Below are positions 8,151 to 15,800 of a DNA stretch of 36,044 nt, piece by piece. The DNA is from Acidobacteria bacterium 5-1. GTDB taxonomy: Bacteria; Acidobacteriota; Blastocatellia; Pyrinomonadales; Pyrinomonadaceae. The stretch is from positions 1 to 36,044 of the forward strand of contig MWZA01000222.1 of the NCBI GenBank assembly GCA_002050455.1, in the 5' to 3' direction. The notes beneath the pieces were generated by a model. The model had not been told where the DNA came from. It made no database searches and worked only from the letters and a program-made list of their open reading frames with translations. Position 1 is the stretch's first letter. Each line of letters opens with the position of its first letter. Position numbers and translations under genes: made by a program.

Positions 8151-8474
8151 CTTAACTTACTCCTTTCTATCAAAAGCGATATTTTGGGTAAGATGCAAGC
8201 CATATCAAAAAAGGTTGAAAAAGTTTAACAAATCAAATTTTCAATTTTCTTTCGTCTAATTCTGAAAACCTGCGCGGTTTAAATATTAGACATCTTTCCA
8301 AAATAAAATCACTTGTAATTTTAAAGATAAATTTCACCACAGAGCCACCGCAGTTCACTGTGAACTGCGGTGGCTCTGTGGTGAAAAAATATTTCTGTCT
8401 TGGCAAATTAGTTAAGAATTGAGAGTTGAAGTTTGGCTGCCGAATTCCTGACTTTCCCAAAAGTCCTGATGATA
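8151..8474. other. intergenic region between yihY and the VWFA gene
   Basis: This 324-bp gap holds the VWFA ribosome-binding site (AAAGGAG) at its left end and the long palindrome 8332-8386. The rest is AT-rich and I see no gene in it. Small open frames across it on either strand lack ribosome-binding sites and are shaped by the palindrome. No consensus promoter stood out. Confidence 0.6.
8332..8386. repeat. perfect 27-bp palindrome
   Basis: The arms 8332-8358 and 8360-8386 are exact reverse complements around a single T at 8359. The arm includes CACCACAGAGCCACCGCAG. There is no clean T run after the stem on either strand. It lies downstream of yihY and about 180 bp upstream of the VWFA gene, mirroring the 25-bp inverted repeat on the other side of that gene, but the two do not share sequence. 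In RNA it would form a long stem with a minimal loop; in DNA it could extrude as a cruciform. Confidence 0.85.
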
Positions 8475-9395
8475 TTAAGTCGCAGTTTTCGGTTCATCAA
8501 TTCTCTCATTTCTAATCTCATTGGTTAATTGCTTATCTTTCAACTTTTCTTCGATTACGGTCATTTCATCAATTGTTCGATTTATCAATCCGCCAATCAA
8601 AATAACCAAAGCCGTCAGGAAAAGCCACAGCATTAAAATTATCACCGCGCCGAGCGAGCCGTAAGTTTTGTCATAAGTGTTGAAATAATTTAAATAAAGA
8701 CGAAAACCATTTGACAGTAAAAGCCACAAAATTATACCGACAACCGCGCCTGGTGTAATCCAAGTCCATTTAAAAGGAGAATGGTTCGGGATGTAATTAT
8801 ATAGAAGACCGAATACAATAAGCAGAACGATCAGAATTGCAACCCATTGAATAATGATTAAAAAAAACGGCGAGGGAACAGGTAAAGAAAGTGTGGAAAG
8901 GGCAAAAGAAATAAATTTCCAGCCGTAAAAAACAATCGCTAGAGCAATTGAAACGAGGATTGCTATAACCACAGTAAAAATTAGTGAAAGAAGTTTTGTT
9001 TTCCACCAATCGCGTGTTTCTACTAAATTATAAACCGAATTAAGCGCAACGCGAATGCTGTCAACGCCAGCCGAAGCAAACCACAGCGCAGTGAAAAAGC
9101 CGAGCGTTAATTTTCCGCCCGAACTGTTTTCCGTAACTTCCTTAATAGTTGTTTGCACTAATTCATAAGCCGAAACCGGCATAATTTGCCGCAAATAAAA
9201 GAAAAGCTCGCCGCGCAAATCTTCCGCCGAACTTAAAACCATTCCAAATAAAGAAATTAAAAAAAGCAAAAGTGGAAAAAGCGCAAACGAAAAATAAAAC
9301 GCAACCTGCGCCGCGCTGCTCAAAATGTCTTCTTCATATACTTTGTCGTAAAGTTTGGAAAAAAATGTTTTGAATTGGAAGTTTTTAAAAATCAT
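8475..9395 (-). CDS. YihY/BrkB family inner-membrane protein
   Basis: A 306-residue polytopic membrane protein of the YihY/virulence factor BrkB family. The family start is visible as ILSSAAQVAFYFSFALFPLLLFL, followed by GFFTALWFASAGVDSIRVALN, then several hydrophobic segments (about six in total) and the conserved TPGAVVGIILWLLLSNGFRLYL and TYGSLGAVIILMLWLFLTALVIL. The charged C-terminal tail should be cytoplasmic. Members were once thought to be RNase BN, but that assignment was withdrawn for E. coli YihY; transport or envelope roles are proposed and unproven. It follows mutS by 17 bp on the same strand and is probably the last gene of the alr-to-yihY run. Confidence 0.9.
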   Translation of the reverse strand: MIFKNFQFKTFFSKLYDKVYEEDILSSAAQVAFYFSFALFPLLLFLISLFGMVLSSAEDLRGELFFYLRQIMPVSAYELVQTTIKEVTENSSGGKLTLGFFTALWFASAGVDSIRVALNSVYNLVETRDWWKTKLLSLIFTVVIAILVSIALAIVFYGWKFISFALSTLSLPVPSPFFLIIIQWVAILIVLLIVFGLLYNYIPNHSPFKWTWITPGAVVGIILWLLLSNGFRLYLNYFNTYDKTYGSLGAVIILMLWLFLTALVILIGGLINRTIDEMTVIEEKLKDKQLTNEIRNERIDEPKTAT

Positions 9396-9412
9396 TTTAT
9401 TAAATGGAAAAT

Positions 9413-11992
9413 TTAGCTTGCCGCCCGTAAAAGTTCAGGTTTATCTTTCGCTAATTTTTTTAATTCATAAAGTTTCATCAATGCCTCAACCGGCGACAGC
9501 GCGTCTGTATCAATTTCCGACAATTTTCTTTCAATTTCGCTTTGTTTTTGCGATTGCAAATTTAATACCGTTTTTCCGCCGTGTTCTTTGTCATATTCCA
9601 GAAGAAGCTGCTCTGCCCGGCGCACGACAGGTTTTGGCAAACCGGCGAGTTTAGCAACATAAACGCCGTAACTTTTTAGTGCTGTGCCTTTTTCCAGTCT
9701 GTATTTGAAGGTTAGTTTAGCGTCTTTTTCTTCGATTAGAAAATAAAAATTTTCAAGGCGCGGCAGAAATTCTTCGAGTTCGGCGAGTTCGTGATAATGC
9801 GTAGCGAAAAGCGTGCGCGTCTTTAATTTTGGATGATTATGGATAAATTCCAGAACGGAGCGCGCCACCGCTAAACCATCATAAGTTGAAGTTCCTCTCC
9901 CTAGTTCATCCAATAAAATCAGGCTGTTCGGCGAAGCGTGATGAAGAATTTCGGCGGTTTCAATCATTTCCGTCATAAAGGTTGATTCGCCGCTTCCGAT
10001 ACGGTCGTAAAGTCCGATACGCGTAAAAATTCGGTCGCAAACGCCGATAACTGCTTCATCAGCTGGAACGAAACTGCCTATTTGAGCGAGCAATACGATT
10101 AGAGCGATTTGCCGCAAATAAGTAGATTTTCCTGAAGCGTTCGGACCTGTTATCAAAGCGATTTGCGGCGCGCCGTTGCCGCCGAGCGCGGAATCATTCG
10201 AAACAAATTCAATTTCGTTTTGAAGCAGAATTTTTTCAATAACGGCGTGTCGCCCGTTTTTTATTCGCAAAAGGGAAGTTTCATTGACCGTCGGACGCGA
10301 ATAATTATTAGTGTCGGCAACTTCGGCGAGCGAACAAATCGCGTCTGTATAAGCAATTGTCGAAGCCGTCAGCAAAATTTCGGGACGATTCTTGCCGACT
10401 TCCGCGCAAATTTGGCGAAACAAACTATTTTCGAGTTCCGAAATTCTTTCCTGGGCGTGAATTACCAACGATTCGTGTTCTTTTAATTCCAGCGTGATGT
10501 ATCTTTCCGACGGAATAAGAGTTTGTTTGCGCGTGTAGTCATCGGGAACTAAATGCAAATTCGGTTTGGTAACTTCGATGTAATAACCAAAAACCTTATT
10601 AAACCCGACGCGCAGAGATTTAATTCCCGTTCTTTCACGTTCGCGTTTTTCCATTTCCGCCAAAAAACTCTTGCCGTCTTTTAAGGTTTGGCGAAGTTTG
10701 TCCAAATCTTCGGAAAAACCGGCGCGAATAATTCCGACTTGTTCGTTATAACGAGAGGGAATTTCGTCGGAAATTCCGCTTTCGATGAGTTTTGCAGTTT
10801 TTGAACATTCAGGCAAATGCGTCAAAATCTGCCCAAAACGAACCGTGTCATTTCGCAGGACATTTTTGACAAGCGGAATCAATTCCAGACTTTTGCCGAA
10901 TGCGCGGAGTTCATACGCCGAAATATAATTTGCTCTGGCGCGGCTCGAAAGACGTTCCAAATCTTTGATATTTGAAAATATTTCTCTTATTTTCTCGCGT
11001 TCTTCGACATTCTCCTTAAACCACGCAATATGTTCCTGACGGCGATAAATCTCCGCGCAGTCAAGCAGCGGCTGACGCAGCCATTTCCGCAGAAGCCTTC
11101 CGCCCATAGCGGTTTTCGTGTGGTCAATCACCGACAAAAGACTCGCGCCCGTAGAACTTTCAAAAATCTCAAGACTTCGCAAAGTATTGCCGTCAAGCAG
11201 CATAAATTCGCTGAAATCATAACTTGTCAACCGTGTAAGTTGTTCCGCCGCTTCACCTTGCGTGATTTGCAGATAAGAAATTAAAGCACCCGCCGCCGAA
11301 ACCGCTAAAGGTAAATTTTCAATCCCGAAAGGCTGCAAAGTTTTGGTGTGAAAATGCTTGAAAAGAGTTTTTCGGGCATTTTCAAAAGCAAATATCTCCG
11401 CGTTTAATTTTGTAACAAATTGCGGCAAATCCCGATTGCTGAAGGTTTCCTGTGTTTCAGCAATAATAATTTCGGCGGGCGAAAGACGCTGCAATTCGCT
11501 TAAAGCATCTTTATTTTCGATTTCGGTTGCGGCAAAATCGCCCGTTGTAATGTCTGCATAAGCAATTCCGGCGCGTTGTCCGTCGCTGAAAAACGAAACC
11601 AGATAATTATTTGATTTGCTGTCGAGCAGCTGCGGTTCGATAACCGTTCCTGCCGTAACCGTGCGGACGACTTCGCGTTGAATCAATCTCTTACCATTTT
11701 CATTTTTGATAGGAATACTTGAAGTTTGTTCGCAGATTGCTACACGATGACCGCGAGAAATAAGCGTGGCAAGATGTTTTTCGAGAACGTAATGCGGAAT
11801 TCCCGCCAGCGGAACTCGCATATTTTTGCCCATCGGTTTTGAGGTTAGAGCAATATCAAGTTCACGCGACAACAATCTTGCATCGTCGTCAAAGGCTTCG
11901 TAAAAATCGCCCAAACGAAAAAGCAAAATTGCATCTTGATGCTTTGCTTTGATTTCGAGATATTGCCGTCGAATCGGGGTTTCGTCTTTCAT
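9413..11992 (-). CDS. mutS: DNA mismatch repair protein MutS
   Basis: An 859-residue protein that recognises base mismatches and small loops and starts methyl-directed or MutL-dependent repair. The mismatch-contact motif is FYE at residues 30-32 in FRLGDFYEAF. The C-terminal ATPase has Walker A GPNASGKST near residue 616, then GESTFMTEM, Walker B with LILLDELGRGTSTYDGLA and the FATHYHELAEL switch. The length and domain order are those of MutS1, not the MutS2 type. I start at ATG 11992; an in-frame TTG lies two codons upstream. The ATG is 8 nt after the stop of the winged-helix/nuclease-like gene, which points to co-transcription. No mutL is present in the window. Confidence 0.98.
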   Translation of the reverse strand: MKDETPIRRQYLEIKAKHQDAILLFRLGDFYEAFDDDARLLSRELDIALTSKPMGKNMRVPLAGIPHYVLEKHLATLISRGHRVAICEQTSSIPIKNENGKRLIQREVVRTVTAGTVIEPQLLDSKSNNYLVSFFSDGQRAGIAYADITTGDFAATEIENKDALSELQRLSPAEIIIAETQETFSNRDLPQFVTKLNAEIFAFENARKTLFKHFHTKTLQPFGIENLPLAVSAAGALISYLQITQGEAAEQLTRLTSYDFSEFMLLDGNTLRSLEIFESSTGASLLSVIDHTKTAMGGRLLRKWLRQPLLDCAEIYRRQEHIAWFKENVEEREKIREIFSNIKDLERLSSRARANYISAYELRAFGKSLELIPLVKNVLRNDTVRFGQILTHLPECSKTAKLIESGISDEIPSRYNEQVGIIRAGFSEDLDKLRQTLKDGKSFLAEMEKRERERTGIKSLRVGFNKVFGYYIEVTKPNLHLVPDDYTRKQTLIPSERYITLELKEHESLVIHAQERISELENSLFRQICAEVGKNRPEILLTASTIAYTDAICSLAEVADTNNYSRPTVNETSLLRIKNGRHAVIEKILLQNEIEFVSNDSALGGNGAPQIALITGPNASGKSTYLRQIALIVLLAQIGSFVPADEAVIGVCDRIFTRIGLYDRIGSGESTFMTEMIETAEILHHASPNSLILLDELGRGTSTYDGLAVARSVLEFIHNHPKLKTRTLFATHYHELAELEEFLPRLENFYFLIEEKDAKLTFKYRLEKGTALKSYGVYVAKLAGLPKPVVRRAEQLLLEYDKEHGGKTVLNLQSQKQSEIERKLSEIDTDALSPVEALMKLYELKKLAKDKPELLRAAS

Positions 11993-12000
11993 TTGCAAAA

Positions 12001-12702
12001 TTATTTTAACAGAAACTCTTTAATAATTTCAGCAATGTTTTTAATGTTTTGGTGAACTTGTTTGATTTGGGCAAAAGTTAAAATAGTTACAACGGTTTCA
12101 ATGTCCTGAAATTCACGACCCAAAGATTTGCGGGCGCGGTTCAAATCTCTTTCGGATGTAATTACGAGAAACGGTTTTGTTCGCTGCGCTTGGTAAGCGC
12201 GTTTGAGTTTGGCAAAAGCGGAATCAATGTTGCCCTTGCTCTGTACTTCAAAAATGTGCGAAAGACGTTGACTTTTTGGCGTTTCGCGCCAGATTACATC
12301 GTAAAACTCAAATTCCGTTTCGGCATAAAAGCCTAAACTTTCACCGATTTCAGCTAACATCAGTTGTATATTTGTGTGCGAAAAACTTTTTGCTTGAGAA
12401 ATTGTTAATGTAAAACCTGAAGTTTCTTTTTCTACTTCCGTTTTACCTCTTTCAGTTATTGTCCAATTTCCGCGCTCGCGTTCGATAAGATTTTGTTCAT
12501 CTAAAGTTTTGCCTGCTTTTTGAATCGCACTTCGCCATGCTTTATTTTTTCCGTTTTTGATTTCACCGATTTCTTTTTCAGAAAGCTGCGGAAAATAAGC
12601 AATCAGCCTTTCATATAAAAAACGCAGATTATCTACCCCGCCAGTGGCGACGAGTTCTTGCAAAATCGGCATCTCAATTGATGAAATTTTTGGAATCGGC
12701 AC
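12001..12702 (-). CDS. winged-helix protein with a restriction-endonuclease-like domain, upstream of mutS
   Basis: A 233-residue protein. The N-terminal half (about 1-95) resembles the winged-helix Mrr_N domain: PILQELVATGG, then KAWRSAIQKAGKTLDEQNLI and RERGNWTITERGKTEVE. The C-terminal half (about 108-210) looks like a PD-(D/E)XK nuclease fold: a helix GESLGFYAETE, then YDVIW with Asp135, a strand IFEVQ with Glu152, and a helix AFAKLKRAYQ. The lysine expected after the glutamate is Gln154, so activity is uncertain. GTG 12702 shares one base with the stop of the upstream plsC-like gene and mutS begins 8 nt downstream, so it is embedded in an operon. It could be a nuclease, a DNA-binding regulator or a relic of a type IV-like restriction enzyme. 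No methyltransferase partner is nearby. The fold assignment is inferred from motifs. Confidence 0.6.
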   Translation of the reverse strand: MPIPKISSIEMPILQELVATGGVDNLRFLYERLIAYFPQLSEKEIGEIKNGKNKAWRSAIQKAGKTLDEQNLIERERGNWTITERGKTEVEKETSGFTLTISQAKSFSHTNIQLMLAEIGESLGFYAETEFEFYDVIWRETPKSQRLSHIFEVQSKGNIDSAFAKLKRAYQAQRTKPFLVITSERDLNRARKSLGREFQDIETVVTILTFAQIKQVHQNIKNIAEIIKEFLLK

Positions 12703-13376
12703 TAAATTATTCGCTTGAATTTGCTGAAATTTTTACTTGTTATATCGGTTTTTAATTCGTCAAGTAAATTTGTCAAACGGCTTTTCATTATTTCCGTCAT
12801 CTTTTTAGACTTACAGTCGCTGCTGGTTTTAAACAATTCGGGCGAACCGATTTTGACAAAAATTTGCGGCTTAAATTCGCCCAAAAATTCATAACGCATC
12901 GCCAGCGAAATGACAAAAACTTCACCAATTTTCCCGATAATTCTCGACAAGCCATTGTAAAATTTCAGTGGTCGCGCATCATTCGGCGAAATCTCGCCTT
13001 GCGGAAATATCCAAAGCGTTCTATCTGTTTTTTTTAATAAGTTGGCGGCATAATTTACGCTTTCAACCGCTGTTCGTGGATTTTCCCGCACGACGGAAAA
13101 TGCGCCGAGTTTGCGAAAAAGAAACAAATTTTTCAACTGCTTTTCCTCCATCATTATAAATGAATCGAGTTTAGCCTTTCTGGAAATTTCAAAAGCGATG
13201 AGTCCGTCCCACCAGCTTGAATGATTTGCATAGATTATAAAAGGAATTTCAGCATTTTTATCCCGAAGAAAATCCAAGCCCGAAACTTGCAAAGAGTGAA
13301 AGCGGCGTTTGAGCAGATTGCGATTATAGATTGAAAAAATCGTTTCAAACCACGCACTTTTTTTAGCTTCCAACAT
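12702..13376 (-). CDS. lysophospholipid acyltransferase family protein (PlsC-like)
   Basis: A 224-residue acyltransferase of the PlsC/LPLAT family, expected at the inner face of the cytoplasmic membrane, moving an acyl chain to a glycerolipid or related acceptor. Motif I, H-x4-D, is present as His52 and Asp57 in YANHSSWWDGL. Motif III appears as FPQGE at residues 124-128, a common variant of FPEGT. There is no strong transmembrane segment, so membrane attachment may be peripheral. The acceptor cannot be told from the sequence. ATG 13376 lies 14 bp inside the 3' end of alr, and its stop overlaps the next gene by one base, so it is translated from a polycistronic message. Confidence 0.85.
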   Translation of the reverse strand: MLEAKKSAWFETIFSIYNRNLLKRRFHSLQVSGLDFLRDKNAEIPFIIYANHSSWWDGLIAFEISRKAKLDSFIMMEEKQLKNLFLFRKLGAFSVVRENPRTAVESVNYAANLLKKTDRTLWIFPQGEISPNDARPLKFYNGLSRIIGKIGEVFVISLAMRYEFLGEFKPQIFVKIGSPELFKTSSDCKSKKMTEIMKSRLTNLLDELKTDITSKNFSKFKRII

Positions 13377-14505
13377 ATTTACGGGTTACGCGCCGATTTA
13401 TTCCGCAGGTTATTTCGTAGGAAATTGTATCGTTCAATTTCGCTAATTCTTCTGCCGTTATTTTTAACTTATTTTGTTCGCCAATTAAAATAACTTCATC
13501 ATTTACTTTAACATTTGGAACGTCGGTTACGTCCAAAATCGTCCAATCCATCGAAATCATGCCGACAACAGAAGCGAAAACGCCGTTAATAATCGCCCGT
13601 CCGCGATTGGAAAATGAACGCCGAAAACCATCGTGATAGCCGATAGGAACGGTTGCAATGACGGAATCTTTTTTAGTTTTGAATGTTCGGCTGTAACCAA
13701 GAGTTTCGCCTTTCGGAACTTTTTTAAGATGAGAGATGCGCGTGTGCAGCGACATTACGGCGCGAAGCTCAGGCTTTTCAATTCCTTTCGGCAGCACATC
13801 ATCGCCCAAACCGTATAAAACACCGCCCAAACGCACTAAATTATTGCGTGAATTTTTATGCGCGATTGCTCCCGGCGAGTTGGCTAAATCTTTATATTTC
13901 GGGCGAAAACCATTTTCTTCAAAAATTGAAACTGCTTCATTAAATTGCCTTATCTGCCGTTGCGTAAAATCATTTTCCGCCAAATTATCCGCCGCCGCAA
14001 AATGCGTCATAATGCCTTCGACACGCAAATTATCAAACTGTTTCAAACCTTCAACAAATACTTTAACTTCGTCAAAACGAACGCCGATTCTGCCCATTCC
14101 CGTATCAACTTTAAGGTGAATGTCGGCTGTTAAATCCTTTTCTTTTGCGGCTTGATTAAATTCTTTGGCAATCTCCAACTGATAAATAACCGGCGTTAAA
14201 TTGTATTTTAACAAAAGTTTTTCCTGCCCCGTCCAAAAACTTCCCAAGCAGAGGATCGGTTTTTTTATTCCGCTTTCGCGCAATTCCAAACCTTCTTCCG
14301 GTAATGCCACGCCAAACCAATCAATGCCTTCTTTCTCAAGATTTTTAGCACATTCAACCGCGCCGTGTCCGTAACCGTCGGCTTTGACAACCGCCATATA
14401 TTTGATGTTTTGTCCGATAAAATCTTTAACCGAATGGAAATTAAAGGCGAGATTGTCTAAGTGGATTTCCGCCCAAGTCGGGCGTTCTGCGCCAAGCGAT
14501 GACAT
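13363..14505 (-). CDS. alr: alanine racemase Alr
   Basis: A 380-residue PLP enzyme that interconverts L- and D-alanine for peptidoglycan. The cofactor lysine is Lys41 in AVVKADGYGHGAVE, and the opposing catalytic tyrosine is Tyr271 in GETLGYSRTFK. Other blocks are HLKVDTGMGRIGVR, VRLGGVLYGLG and GMISMDWTILDVTD. The start ATG 14505 has no clear ribosome-binding site, and upstream lies a small hairpin belonging to the 19-bp element. It is the first gene of a compact minus-strand group (alr, plsC-like, nuclease-like, mutS, yihY). Confidence 0.97.
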   Translation of the reverse strand: MSSLGAERPTWAEIHLDNLAFNFHSVKDFIGQNIKYMAVVKADGYGHGAVECAKNLEKEGIDWFGVALPEEGLELRESGIKKPILCLGSFWTGQEKLLLKYNLTPVIYQLEIAKEFNQAAKEKDLTADIHLKVDTGMGRIGVRFDEVKVFVEGLKQFDNLRVEGIMTHFAAADNLAENDFTQRQIRQFNEAVSIFEENGFRPKYKDLANSPGAIAHKNSRNNLVRLGGVLYGLGDDVLPKGIEKPELRAVMSLHTRISHLKKVPKGETLGYSRTFKTKKDSVIATVPIGYHDGFRRSFSNRGRAIINGVFASVVGMISMDWTILDVTDVPNVKVNDEVILIGEQNKLKITAEELAKLNDTISYEITCGINRRVTRKYVGS

Positions 14506-14515
14506 AATAAAATTA

Positions 14516-14534
14516 GAACTTTCGCACGGGCGAG
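14516..14534 (-). repeat. 19-bp repeat element, copy 1 (inverted relative to copy 2)
   Basis: The 19 bases at 14516-14534 (GAACTTTCGCACGGGCGAG on the plus strand) occur again, exactly reverse-complemented, at 15701-15719. The copies flank the FG-GAP gene. Copy 1 also forms half of a local hairpin, 14518-14525 with 14542-14549 (8 bp, 16-nt loop), between the FG-GAP stop and alr. Confidence 0.8.
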
Positions 14535-14559
14535 AATAAAAGCGAAAGTCCCTTGATAA

Positions 14560-15501
14560 TTAGCGAACAAAAACATTTGGTATCGGAATATCATCTCCAA
14601 AACCAAATGGTTGTGCCAAAAAGCCTTGTGTTGATTGTTGCAGATACCAAACACCTGTCGAAGGTCTGAACACTGCAATGTCGGTTTTTCCGTCACCGTC
14701 GTAATCTGCCGGGACAGGCTTATCCTCGGCAGCCCCGAACTGCTGTGCATAAAAAGAACCATTACTGCTGTTAATGCGATACCAAAAGCCGTTTGACGGT
14801 CGCCAGACGGCAATATCAGCTTTCCCGTCGCCGTCATAATCAGCCGGAACAAGTTTATCGGTCGGAAGTCCGAAACGCTCGACTCTCATCGTATTGGTTG
14901 AACTTTGTAAAATATACCAGATGCCATCTCGATAAACAGCTAAATCGGCTTTTCCGTCACCGTCATAATCTGCCGGAACTCTTTTGTCCCAGCTAGCTCC
15001 CCATTGCCTTTCGACTCCGGAATTGGTCGAACCTTGCAAAATCTTGAAGTAGCTCGGCGCACCGCCAACATCTTGGTCATCATAAACGGCTAAATTGGTT
15101 TTACCGTCGCCGTCGTAGTCGGCAGGTGCCGGTATATCGAATTCATAAGCTGACCTTCTCCCCCACTGTCTGGCAATATAAGTATTATCCGAGCTTCTGA
15201 GAATATACCAGGTGTTGTCGGCGACTCCAATATAACCATTTACCAAAGCTCCTCCTCGATAAACAGCCAAATCGGTTCTCCCGTCACCATCATAATCACC
15301 TGGCACGAGCAAATCGTCTCTTTGTCCCCATTGAATAGAGGAATATCCGCCGGAACTTTTCATGATATACCAGAATCCATTCGACGGACGAAAGACCGAA
15401 ATGTCCGCTTTGCCGTCGCCGTCAAAATCAGCTGCTAAATTCTGCCCGAAGATACTGGCAGAAAAAACCATTAAACAATATAAGATGTAAAGAAATCTCA
15501 T
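14560..15501 (-). CDS. secreted FG-GAP/VCBS-type repeat protein
   Basis: A 313-residue exported protein. A signal peptide (MRFLYILYCLMVFSASIFG, likely cut before Gln20) is followed by six modules of about 45-55 residues. Each opens with the calcium-type loop D(F/Y)DGDG(K/R)(A/T)(D/N) and a strand such as IAVFRPSNGFWY, and ends near QWG or QFG and VPA. The modules have the FG-GAP/VCBS character of integrin-like propeller blades, with predicted calcium binding by the DxDxDG loops. The DNA copies are similar enough to recombine. A strong AGGAGG stands 8 nt before ATG 15501. Cell-surface or extracellular binding is an inference. It is a single gene between two inverted copies of a 19-bp element. 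Confidence 0.92.
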   Translation of the reverse strand: MRFLYILYCLMVFSASIFGQNLAADFDGDGKADISVFRPSNGFWYIMKSSGGYSSIQWGQRDDLLVPGDYDGDGRTDLAVYRGGALVNGYIGVADNTWYILRSSDNTYIARQWGRRSAYEFDIPAPADYDGDGKTNLAVYDDQDVGGAPSYFKILQGSTNSGVERQWGASWDKRVPADYDGDGKADLAVYRDGIWYILQSSTNTMRVERFGLPTDKLVPADYDGDGKADIAVWRPSNGFWYRINSSNGSFYAQQFGAAEDKPVPADYDGDGKTDIAVFRPSTGVWYLQQSTQGFLAQPFGFGDDIPIPNVFVR

Positions 15502-15548
15502 AATTTTTCCCTCCTGTTTGAAAGTAGACGCGAAGAATTTAAAAACTT

Positions 15549-15586
15549 CAATATAATTGTTTTAAACCACAATATAATTATTTTAA
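15549..15586 (-). repeat. two direct repeats 21 bp apart upstream of the FG-GAP gene
   Basis: CAATATAATTGTTTTAA at 15549-15565 and CAATATAATTATTTTAA at 15570-15586 differ at one base and start 21 bp apart, two helical turns. They lie 48-85 bp upstream of the FG-GAP start in very AT-rich DNA. They could be paired protein-binding sites or part of the promoter; chance similarity in AT-rich sequence is also possible. Confidence 0.4.
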
Positions 15587-15700
15587 GATTAATACAATAA
15601 TAATTTTGCTTGAGTATAAAATAATGTAGAAACACGCAAGAAGTATATTTTCATCTTTAGTATCGTGCCGACCTCGGTATTGCAGACTTCAAGTCTTATC

Positions 15701-15719
15701 CTCGCCCGTGCGAAAGTTC
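15701..15719 (+). repeat. 19-bp repeat element, copy 2
   Basis: Exact reverse complement of 14516-14534. Just upstream the sequence AGACTTCAAGTCT at 15684-15696 is itself palindromic, so the whole stretch from about 15665 to 15720 looks like a composite palindromic repeat. Confidence 0.75.
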
Positions 15720-15756
15720 AAAAAATAACAAAGATTTGTTCTAATTATTTAGAGAT

Positions 15757-15800
15757 TACTTTAACTGTCGGCAAAGTGACAATTAAAGTAATTTCTAAAG
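15757..15800 (+). pseudogene. relic of the tiny gene found at 29157
   Basis: These 44 bases match 29183-29226 at 35 of 44 positions by hand alignment, in the same codon phase, giving [14 protein letters not shown] against TLAVGKLTVEVIIK. Here the frame has no ATG or ribosome-binding site of its own: upstream it runs into the palindromic repeat at 15665-15720, and downstream it reads antisense into the carboxyltransferase gene. I take it as a truncated copy rather than a working gene. Confidence 0.45.

Noticed and set aside
6829-8386. The two long palindromes as ends of one transposon carrying the VWFA gene
   Set aside because: The arms are different sequences, no transposase lies between them, and I see no target-site duplication.
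9355-9654. Plus-strand frame across the yihY-mutS junction
   Set aside because: It is antisense to two well-supported genes and without a ribosome-binding site or family match.
14457-14852. Minus-strand frame overlapping alr and the FG-GAP gene
   Set aside because: It is an alternative frame of the repeated FG-GAP modules joined to the alr start and has no independent evidence.
14600-15450. Regularly spaced repeats that might suggest a CRISPR array
   Set aside because: The repeats are the DGDG codons of the FG-GAP modules, in frame, with irregular spacing of about 135-165 bp.
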